Origin: Apoda limacodes
Lineage: Eukaryota > Arthropoda > Insecta > Lepidoptera > Limacodidae
Direction of reading: 5' to 3'
DNA length: 64,000 bases
Assembly: GCA_946406115.1 (NCBI GenBank)
Contig: OX291557.1
Location: forward strand, 10,572,501 to 10,636,500
How positions within the stretch are numbered: the stretch's first letter is position 1; each line of letters begins with the position of its first letter. This document shows positions 46,706 to 56,058 of the stretch, one piece after another. A program made the position numbers and the translations under genes. A model generated the notes under the pieces. It made no database searches. It was not told the DNA's origin and saw nothing but the letters and a program-made list of their open reading frames with translations.

Positions 46706-49564
46706 TCATTGTTTGCTTGAAGATCCTTCCTGATTGTTAGTATTACTCGTTTTGCTTCTTATTTGATTTGGACCATTACTTCCCGTTAAATCTGTAGATT
46801 CTTTCATGGATTCTAAGTTAAATTCTCTTATATTGTCAGATATTGATACTTTTGGGCTATTTTCAATAATTTTGCTTAATATTTTATTTGGATTTTCACT
46901 TTTTTTTCTAATTGTGGACATGGCTTTTGTAGATTCTTTTATATAATCTAAGTTATGTTTCATTCCATCGTCAAATGTTGATACTTTTTGGCTGTTTTCA
47001 ATAATTTGGCTTAATGATTTTTTTGAATTATCATCTTCTATTCTGCCTGTGCATTCTGATACTTTTGGAGATTTTGACTTATGCTCTACTTTCTTAGTCT
47101 CAGTAATTTTTGTAGTATTAAATCCAGATAATTTTGTGTTGTTGTCAATAATTTTGCCTAATGTTTTTTGTAAGTCCTCATCTTCCGTTCTGGAAGTGGA
47201 TTCTGTAGATTCTTTTACATATTCTATTTTTCCTCCATCATTACACACAATTGTTTCGTCAAACGTAGATACTTTTTGGCTATTATCAAATATTATGTTG
47301 AATGGTTTTTTTGGATCTTCATTTGTCTTTACGTCTGTAGATTGTTTTATAGAATCTATTCTTTGTTCCATTATATCACTTGATTTATTTTTATCGTCAA
47401 TTGTGGATAACTCTGGACTGTTATCAATAATTTTGCTTAATGTCTTTTTGAGACTTCCATATTTTATTTCGACTCTAAATTCTGACGGTCGTTCAGCTCT
47501 TTCCTTTTTTTTCTTATCTTTAGATCTTCGCGATGATGACTTTTGATTAGGAGTATCATCATTTTTATTTGGTTTTATATTCTTCTTGCCTGCTGATTCT
47601 TTTGGAATGCTAGTATTTGCAGATTGTTTTTCTGTTGTCGTTGGCTCTGTTTTGTCATTGACATTGACTTTTTTATTTTCTTTTTTTGCTAGCATATTAA
47701 CTGGTAGTAGAATTATGCCACTTAACGTAATAAATAAACCAGCTACGTAAAATGCAACATCATATCCAAATTCAGTTTTAAGAATTCCTGCTAGAGGGGT
47801 ACTTACTAAACTACCTATTCCTTGAAACATCAGCATCATTCCTGTAGCATTAGTCAAAACATCTAATCCGTACAATTCCACTACACAAACGCTTCGTAAA
47901 CAAGATGAAGCAGAAATGAATAAACCAAATACGACACAATAAGCGTATTGGTAATACACACTGTAACTAATTCCAGATACAATTGTGCTGATTCCAGCTA
48001 TTAGTGACGATACTGCGAATAAATAAACAGGATTTACTTTGCACGACAGAGATCCTAAAATTAGCCTACCGAAAGCGTTTGCGAACCCTATTACACTTAT
48101 AAAAATCGAACAATGCTTACTATCAAGTCCCGCTTCTGAATTACGAGATGGTAAATACACGTAAGGCACTAAATATCCTAAATAAATAAGCAGCCCACAA
48201 GAAGCCATTAATATGAATGACCCCTTTTTAAGTAGGCTTGGATCCATCATTGTTGCTAAAACTCTTCTAGCTGCTGTCGTAAAAACACCTCTTTGCTCTT
48301 TCAAATCTTCAGTAGCTGCTGCCCGGGATACGGCAAGTTGATATTCCAGACCAGTTTTTTTTCCTGTCGCAGTATCCATCATGCTTTTTTGATAAACAGG
48401 CAGCTTGTCTAATCTTCCGTCATAGAATGCGTCATCTCGGTACATTGGACGTGATTCTGGTACATGTGGTTGCCACTGAAATAATCTGGCTAAGAAACTA
48501 CGTTGCTTAGGTTCCTCTATGTGGATTATTATATCTATATCCGCTTGTGATACATCCTCGTCATCTGCAGTAGTTGACATTATGGATTTTACTTGTTGTA
48601 TCTGCCGGCGACTGATACCTCCTTGTGGATTATTAGCCATCAGTGTCAATCTAGACTTCTTTCCAGCAGATGGACCAGGTTGCGTTGGATTTAATGCATT
48701 TTCCTCAAGTACCTTATTGGCCGTCGGAAAATTGTAGTTGGAAACAGCTGAGAATAATTTTTCAGTTTTTGTTGGTTCAAGAACTTGAGTTTTTGAACGT
48801 GACGGTGTAGCTTTGACAAGACCAGCTGCAACACTTGGTAGGTAAGTAACAGTTCGGCACGGATCATCTGTTGTATTCACAACTGTGAATGAAACTAAGG
48901 GTCGATATGTCATGCCAAGAAAATAAATAAACCCACACAGTCCAGAATGTAATAATGTAACACTACGCCACCCAGAATAACTTACTAACAAAGTATTTAA
49001 AGGAAAAAATGACATAACTCCAACACTTGATCCACAGCTTGTTATTGATAGCGCTATTGGCCTTAGTTTCTCAAAGTAAAATCCCACAACCAGACCACAT
49101 GACATGTTTATAAATGAATAACCCACTCCTGCAGTAAAACCATAGAACACACACAACGATGCATAGTTTGTCATGAAATAAGAAATCAGTAGGGAAAAAG
49201 AACTTATTATTGAACCTGTCATTACACAAGCTCGGAATCCGAAACGGTTAATAAAGGCAGAAACTAGAGGTCCACCAAGAAGGTACATTGCGACAGCTAT
49301 TGAGTTTAATAAAGCCGTAAGTGATTCTGAGATCTCCAAGTCTTTTTCAATGTTGTTCATCAGGCTGCCAAATGTAAACGAAACTCCATCCAGTATCATA
49401 ATACTGACAAATGAAGCGAAAACAACTACCCAGCCCCAACCACCTTCTGTGGGCAATGATATTTGTGCTGCGATTTCAGTTTCTTCACCACCTTCGAGGC
49501 TATCTTCGCGACTTATAACTCTTGACGGTGCAGTTAATTTCTTTTCGTCTTGTTTGGGTGGCAT
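46706..49564 (-). CDS. Monocarboxylate transporter-like protein (SLC16), single exon, with repeat tail
   Basis: This is a 952-aa major-facilitator protein. The N-terminal half (41-225) holds about six membrane helices and opens with GGWGWVVVFASF, a form of the SLC16 signature. A large cytosolic loop follows (about 226-445), then about six more helices (446-625). SLC16 proteins carry lactate, pyruvate, ketone bodies or other small acids across the plasma membrane; the substrate here cannot be read from sequence. The tail (626-952) is hydrophilic, Lys/Ser-rich, and contains five copies of a unit with the core SKIIDNSPELSTIDD, spaced 45-49 residues. A TAA lies 9 nt upstream in frame, so the start is secure. 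The CDS has no introns. Confidence 0.92.
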   Translation of the reverse strand: MPPKQDEKKLTAPSRVISREDSLEGGEETEIAAQISLPTEGGWGWVVVFASFVSIMILDGVSFTFGSLMNNIEKDLEISESLTALLNSIAVAMYLLGGPLVSAFINRFGFRACVMTGSIISSFSLLISYFMTNYASLCVFYGFTAGVGYSFINMSCGLVVGFYFEKLRPIALSITSCGSSVGVMSFFPLNTLLVSYSGWRSVTLLHSGLCGFIYFLGMTYRPLVSFTVVNTTDDPCRTVTYLPSVAAGLVKATPSRSKTQVLEPTKTEKLFSAVSNYNFPTANKVLEENALNPTQPGPSAGKKSRLTLMANNPQGGISRRQIQQVKSIMSTTADDEDVSQADIDIIIHIEEPKQRSFLARLFQWQPHVPESRPMYRDDAFYDGRLDKLPVYQKSMMDTATGKKTGLEYQLAVSRAAATEDLKEQRGVFTTAARRVLATMMDPSLLKKGSFILMASCGLLIYLGYLVPYVYLPSRNSEAGLDSKHCSIFISVIGFANAFGRLILGSLSCKVNPVYLFAVSSLIAGISTIVSGISYSVYYQYAYCVVFGLFISASSCLRSVCVVELYGLDVLTNATGMMLMFQGIGSLVSTPLAGILKTEFGYDVAFYVAGLFITLSGIILLPVNMLAKKENKKVNVNDKTEPTTTEKQSANTSIPKESAGKKNIKPNKNDDTPNQKSSSRRSKDKKKKERAERPSEFRVEIKYGSLKKTLSKIIDNSPELSTIDDKNKSSDIMEQRIDSIKQSTDVKTNEDPKKPFNIIFDNSQKVSTFDETIVCNDGGKIEYVKESTESTSRTEDEDLQKTLGKIIDNNTKLSGFNTTKITETKKVEHKSKSPKVSECTGRIEDDNSKKSLSQIIENSQKVSTFDDGMKHNLDYIKESTKAMSTIRKKSENPNKILSKIIENSPKVSISDNIREFNLESMKESTDLTGSNGPNQIRSKTSNTNNQEGSSSKQ

Positions 49565-50164
49565 ATTGTATTATGACTAGATACTTTAACCAGATTCCTT
49601 ACAATTTACATTTTTTGACTTTGTGGCTATATAAAAGATTGTTTTCTGATGTTATGATTACCTAATATATACAGGCCTAATAGAAATATATTACCTATAT
49701 TGTCTTGTAAACATTGTACTTACTTCATCGATCAACGACAGTTTTACTTGAAACATTATAGTTTTTTTTAACGTTTACTTCTATGGCAATTCTCTATTTC
49801 TATGGAAATTCTATCCGCCGGTCCGTGGCTATTCTAGGCATTATATTTTTTAAAGATTTTTTATACCATTTATCATTGAATTGAAACATGTGATTAAGTA
49901 AAGGAAATTGTATTTTCTACCAAAAGCCACTCAATTAATACTATCATATTGTCAATTATTTTGCATTAAAGAAAGTTATATACCTTTTGTTATATTTTGA
50001 AGTACTTAAATAGAAATAGTACACAGAAGTATAATAATAGTGGATCCCCCGCGCCGTGCAAGCGTGCTGCACGCCACGTCGCCGTCCTGCCTCCGCCGCC
50101 TTGGGCTATGCCCGTGGTAACGAGAACTCAAGTGGTCATCATTGATCATCATCAGTAGGAACTG
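49565..50164. other. Upstream region of the transporter gene
   Basis: AT-rich 5' flank, presumably with the promoter. From about 50040 a GC-rich stretch begins that leads into the non-LTR fragment. No motif could be placed firmly. Confidence 0.4.
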
Positions 50165-50700
50165 GACCTCGGGGCAAAGGTTGCTACTTCACAAGTCCCA
50201 AGTTATGCCCCATAAGTAGTACTGCTGCCATCTCTTGTGGGTGCACCCGGATACCAGCTTGGACCTTTTGACTCGGTTCAACGACGGGCTGAGAGAACCG
50301 TAGACGATCCCAAACCCACTAGCCGTATCGAACCCTTAAGTCTGAGAAGAGACTTTGCCTCCCTGTGTGTGTCCTACCGCTTGTAAAAATGGGATCTGAT
50401 CTGAGGAATTGTTCGAAATGATGCCCACGGTTACTTTCTACCATCCTCACACCCAAATGGTCATGTACAGTGCCGTTTTAGAGGAACTTCCTCCCGCGAA
50501 CGCTTAGGAAGTAGATTGAGCTCCCTGCCAAGGTTTTCTCTAAGGACTACAGTATGGGGTTCTTCAAGAAAGAAGTTACTAGATTTTTGAAGCGTCAGCA
50601 ACCCGCTAGTGATACCCCAGGTGCGTCTATAGGCCCGATGACCGCTTACTATTAGGCGGACTGTGAGCTTGTTTGTCACTTTGGTGGTATAAATCTAACT
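50165..50700 (+). mobile_element. Decayed non-LTR fragment with 3' tail
   Basis: The + strand encodes pieces of the RT C-terminal region (DPKPTSRIEPLSLRRDFASL, then CVSYRL) with several stops. It ends in the tail GCTTGTTTGTCACTTTGGTG, the inverse of the tail at 8388. Confidence 0.7.
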
Positions 50701-51114
50701 TACGTCATAATTTTCTATAAGCTGACAGTAAGCTCGTTTCCTGCATGGGAATACTACATCGGGTATTTGTTTTTGCCCGACTGCTCCCGAAGGAGGATTA
50801 TGTTTTTCAAATGTATGTGTATGTACATATATGTATGTAAATATACATATATTTCTTTGGCACGCTCTGTAGCCTAAACGGTTTTATGCATTTTAGCTTG
50901 AGAGGCGTCGTAGGATTAGTCTTAATTGTGAGAGTTACACTGGGTACATTAAATCTTTAAAAAATCAAAATGGCGGATTTTATGTTCATTAATGTGCAGG
51001 TTAAAAATTTTTTTTTTTAAAGACCCTCGATTTCGGTATCAAAATAAAGGGCTTTAAATGTCGAGAACGAAAATATATAACATCAATATTAAGATAGTCA
51101 AGCGCAAGTAAAAA

Positions 51115-51365
51115 GAACCGGCCAAGTGTGAATTGGACTCACGCACGAAAGGTTCCGTACCATAATCTATAAAAACGGCAAAAAAATCACGTTTGTTGTA
51201 CAGGTGCCCCCCTTAAATATTTGTTTTATTTTAATTTAATTATTTATTTCTAAGGTGAATATATAACTAAATATTCTGTGAATATTTCAAGCATCTACCT
51301 ATTGCCGTCATCAATATCAAGCAAAAACGAGGCAAAAATTACGTTTGTAATATGGGAATGATTAA
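51115..51365 (+). repeat. Dispersed repeat, family 1 (3'-truncated)
   Basis: This starts CCGGCCAAGTGTGAATTGGA and follows the family 1 order up to about 51350, where it is cut. Confidence 0.6.
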
Positions 51366-52789
51366 TGTGATCCCTGACGGACATATAATATGTATAAGTT
51401 TTATAATAAGTCCAAGTACCAACCAATAAATTTAAAATAAAATAAATTTAATAGATAAATTACAGCGTCTTCGAACATTATTATTCAGGCATTACCTATA
51501 GTTTTTAAGGGTTCCATAGGCAAATTGTAGATTTGGTTTCCTAATGGTTAAACCATGCTGTCCATCCGTATGATTCCTTGTAAGTCTCACTATTTGTTTA
51601 TAAAATATAATAAAATTATATAGGCTCTTAGGGCGGTCGCGCACTTCGACTTTTTGTAGCTTTGTAGCAATACAGTCACGCATTTCGTGAGTCATGGTCA
51701 GGAGAGGATCAGAGAAAGAAGAAGACATTTATTTAGCAAAAGAAAACAACACAATAGCAAAATTTAACAATGCAATAAAGCATTATTGAGCTCTATATCT
51801 ATTTATCTACATCTATGCCATGTGCTGCTGTAAATGCCAAAAAAATGTCCCGTGCCTGTTTTATTGAATTCTAGATTTTATTGAGCTCCTTATTATACTA
51901 ATGAAGTTTGATGCTAATGATGTTAGCTGCAGCTACAGTTTGTTTAAGCTCGGTTATAGTTCGAACTTTTGAATTTTCGGGATAAAAAGTAGCCTATGTC
52001 TTATTCCAGGCCCATGTATGTGTGCTAAGTTTCAACCCGATCCATCAAGTGGTTGAAACGTGATTCAGTAACAAACTTTCACATTTATATTAATAATAGG
52101 AAGTAGGATATTTTACTTAAAAATAAAATATATTTTCACCTTTAACTCTCCCCTAAAAAGTAACAATTAAAACGCACTTAAATAATTGAATTAAGTGTTT
52201 CCTTCAGAAGGAATCCTTCTCCTTGAAGTCGAATGATAAATTTTTGCAGCAAAACCTAGATAAAGCCATACTTACTGCATATATATCAAAATAAAAATGT
52301 GCACACAAAAATAAAACATTCTATTGGTTTTTAGGGTTCCGTAGCCGAATGACAAAAAGAGAACTCTACGTCATGAATATCCGTGTAGGCAGGTACTTAG
52401 GTGTTTTTAACACATGATGGCTGAAAATGTGCCTACATTCAAAAAAAAAATTGCCACTTCATCTTGCTAAATAAATAATTTAGCTAATGACGTGTAATTG
52501 GACGTATAGGACTTTCCTCATATAATAGCTCAAAGAGCGACTTTTGGTTTATTTAGGAGACCTACTGTTAGAGGTCACGGTTCTGTACCGTACGTACTTT
52601 TTTCTAAACCAGAACGGCAAGTGATCTGTTTACCGGTGTATTACAAATTTCTTAATTCCTGATCGGCGATATATAGCAAAGTTTCTCATTCACGGTTCAT
52701 TGTTAAAGTTCAGTCCGTTTCAGTCAATGATACAAACAATAAAGATGAACTCAGAACTTACATCTTCTGTCGTTTTCTAAGATTCATTT
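51366..52789. other. Intergenic stretch with Helitron 5' remnant
   Basis: No gene was seen. Around 51950-52110 the inverse of a Helitron 5' region is present (GGGATAAAAAGTAGCCTATG, then GTAACAAACTTTCACATTTA), without a 3' end. Confidence 0.4.
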
Positions 52790-54780
52790 TTCGTAATGTT
52801 TTTTAGACATCAAGTCTTCAAGGTGGCTTTACTTCTTCTTCCATATCGAATTGTTGTAACTTTTCTTCATTTTGGCTTAGTGCGTATTTTTTCTGGCTTA
52901 CAAGCAAGTATAACCGTTGTACAGGTGATAAGATGACCATCTGCTGTTATCACTTTAGCTACTTGAATATTTTTGTCTTCACCTCCATATAGTTCTAAAA
53001 TTATACCCAACGGCTACTTAACTTCGTATTCGTAAAGGTTTTCTTTATTTATTACGATATTTTGTTTGAATTTTTTTTCTGTCCCTTTTCTGTTTAATTT
53101 TTCTCTTGGATTTTCTATTTCACAAATGACCTAAATCAGTCATGTATATTATAGAATTAATGTCTTCTTTTTCGCAGCTAGGCTGTCATTTTAGATCCTG
53201 CATAATCAGCTCCTATCAGTAATCCGATATTTATGAGTATTTATGCCTCATCTCCAATATCTGTTATTAGAATATTCTGCGTCTTTAGTTTGTGATACAA
53301 CTATGATGCAGATCGAATACGTGGAACGAAACTACAAATTTTTGGTTTATCTAAGGCTGCCATGGCTGCATCAAAGCGGCTTATTTCTAACTGGAAAGTT
53401 GTACTCAAAACGTTTTTCACTTTAAGTTTCTATCCCTCCAAAGAGACTATGAGTCAAAACTAAATCTCCAGTTGGTTTTAACCCAAGTTTCGAGACAATG
53501 ACTTTCTTCACATAACTTCTCGGAGCACCTGTATCAATGAATGGTCCTACTGTAAGGTTACCGATTTTCATTTCACAAGTCATGGTTGTAGTTATGTCGT
53601 ACTAGTTTTTGTAGTCAACGTTACATCTAGGCTTTCACCATTACTATTGGATGTATTTAAAGTATTAGTCTTCACAACAACTCCTCAATTATAGGAAAAA
53701 AAACGGATAATACTTGACTTTTTCAAGAAGCTAATGTCTTTTTCCGGGACTCAAACTATCTGCATGCCAAATTTCATCTTGATCGGTATAGAGGTTTCAG
53801 CGTGAAGAGGTAACAGACAGATTTACATTTGCATTTTAAATATTTATTATTATATATTCATGGATAGTATGGATAGTTTTAAGTATATGTATGTACATAT
53901 GATTCTGCAAAAATATAATTATGATGGCTCTAATATCTCTTAAATATCTGAATTCCTTCACTCGATTGACGATAGCTGACGCTTCACATGGTGCGCCCCC
54001 TATGCTATATAAAACAAAATAATAATAATTGACATGTTCGACTTTGTTTTTAGTAGCTTACTAACTTATTTTTATTACCTAATAAGTGTTTCGGTACATA
54101 TTGTATACTCTTTAGCTAATAATCAGAGTATTGTATTATTACTTTAAATAGAACTTCTTGCCAGCTCTTTTTGGCAGAAATTAACATTGTATACATTGTA
54201 TTGACGATGCAAAAGTGTTCTTAGAAACCTATTTGAATAAATATTGTTTGATTTGATTTGTGACTAAATATGTTTGGACTACACAGCATGTCGTTTTGAG
54301 CACAGGATGCATCTTGTGTAGCTTTTATATTTTTCCTTAACATGGTCAGTTTTTAAGCAAATGTTACCGGCTTTCTTCTTTGAGATGCGCTCCAACCTCA
54401 CATTAATGCTCATTTTTTGAGCTTTGTAGCACTCTATACTACTGGTGATAATTTTCCACACCATATGCATTCATTTGCTTGCTTAGTTTCTCCAGAAATA
54501 AAACATGCTGCTGTGGGAATTGATACTCTTTGCTCTATCTCCGTGTTAAAACCCCTACGAAAAATCTGTATTCTCTCCTCTCACTCTACTTCCGTCTCAA
54601 CAAAATCTAAGAGACTGTTCAGGACGTCCACATCTTGTTTGCAGAGCGTTGTACCCAGACTCTCAATACATGAGAAGGCAAAGCGGTCTCCACAAGAGGA
54701 TAGAGCATTAATGCATATTTCTCGCTTGTATTTCAAGCTCTTAACTGTGTCTTTAATTTATCTAACTTATTTAGTATGAT
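52790..54780 (-). pseudogene. BEL/Pao-type element remnant: gag, protease, integrase C-terminus
   Basis: Reading right to left on the - strand there is a gag piece with ESEERIQIFRRGFNTEIEQR, then zinc-knuckle-like sequence (KSYTRCILCSKRHA, 54279-54470). After 600 bp of inserted repeat DNA comes a protease with TVGPFIDTGAPRSYV and HSLFGG (53600-53430). At about 53030-52900 there is PLGIILELYGGEDKNIQVAK, similar to a BEL/Pao integrase C-terminus. Stops are frequent. The RT, RNase H and integrase core are missing. The inserted DNA (53690-54270) contains a Helitron 5' fragment and the tail of a CR1/Jockey-type element. Confidence 0.55.
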
Positions 54781-55074
54781 TTCGTTATGTTTGTCTGTTG
54801 TATGTTTTGTGTGTTACATTACAACTTTTTTATTCTGCCGCCATTGTATCGATTCTGATAAAATTTATATTGTCATGCAGATTTGTAATAAAATAGAAAA
54901 AAAAAGGTTAGATGGACTGTGGAATGAAAAAGGTTTTTTCTGTTTTAAATTGTGCGGAGTGCGTTAGATCTTAAAAATATCATTGGAGATTTTAACTAAC
55001 TGTGTCTTTCCCCTCTAACTTTTAAACGTCGTGTCCTAAAATTTGAAAAATAAACCAAAGTAATAGATCTTTAT

Positions 55075-55538
55075 TGTTACGAACACGCACAGCGGCGACG
55101 GGCGTAGGCTAGCTTCCTCGGTTGCTAAAACGAAGCTACGACAACGAAGCGCCGTAGAAATTAGACAACCGTACGGTAGCTAGCTACTAGACTAGGCCAC
55201 TGACGTGTTTATAGTGGACTGTATGTTGTGGGCGACCGTATTGCGGGCCGGACGGGTGAAGCCGGGTGTCGCACTTGTGAACCGCTGACCACGAAGATTT
55301 CTTGAGCGCCAAATAAAATAGCCGAAGTGAAGCTGAGTCTTCTTGTGAAGAATTTATTTACACTAGAGCACTTATTTTACACTTAATTTCTAGCAGAGTT
55401 TCTTCCTTTTTCCTAGCAGCGTTTCTTTCTTGAACCTTCAATTGAGCACTTATTTTCTTGCAGAGTTTCTTCCTTGATTGTTGGTTCTTCCTTTCTTGAT
55501 TTCTTGCTGCGAACTGCGACTGCGAACTGACGATGACC
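55075..55538 (-). repeat. BEL/Pao LTR, part 1 (interrupted by the Jockey insertion)
   Basis: This begins TGTTACGAACACGC on the + strand and is nearly identical to the window start from 55207 on. It ends at the 10-bp target site GACGATGACC (55529-55538). The LTR probably continues at 61350-61442. It is read as the 3' LTR of the pol region at 62371-64000, because that region lies upstream of it on the - strand. Confidence 0.65.
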
Positions 55539-56058
55539 TTTTTTTTTTTTTTTTTTTTTTTTTCTGAGCTGACTATGCAGTTGGCTGTTGCAGCCATTAC
55601 TGCTTCACCGGACTTTTGGGGCGAGACTCTGAAGGAGCCTCAGCCCATATAGCGCCCAACGCTCAAGGGCTTCCCGCGGGTTGGGTTGTCGCTCTCGGGG
55701 GCGTCCCTTCGACCGGCGTGAGTCTCGAACCCGAAGGTGAGTCACCGCCAGGAGGGGAGTTCCCCGTTACGCGGGTGCGGTTGCGATTGAGTGGGGGCGA
55801 GAAGCGCCCCGGCACTCTTTGATACCTAGTGTATCCTTGTGGGCGCCGACGAACCCGGGGACGTCGGCGTCGTGTTTGGAGGGAGGCCCTATTCGGGGTC
55901 GACGTAGTAGAGACTAATCTCGCTATCCGGACAGCGAGATCGTCATCTGGGGACGTTAGTACGTGCCGAGGCCGCCTGAGTATAGTTTTACGACCGCGAC
56001 GGGGACGATCGGGGGGAATGTACGTCGTGGATTGCACAACTAATCTATTCGGGTGATT

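Noticed and set aside
47049..47546. 165-codon + strand frame
   Set aside because: Antisense to the repeat tail of the SLC16-like gene; its apparent repeats only mirror the real ones.
54417..54779. 120-codon + strand frame
   Set aside because: The opposite strand encodes recognisable retrotransposon gag sequence; this is its shadow.
55616..56056. Frames in the Jockey 3'UTR on both strands
   Set aside because: They lie between the ORF2 stop and the A-tail of the element, with GC-rich shadow composition and no family match.
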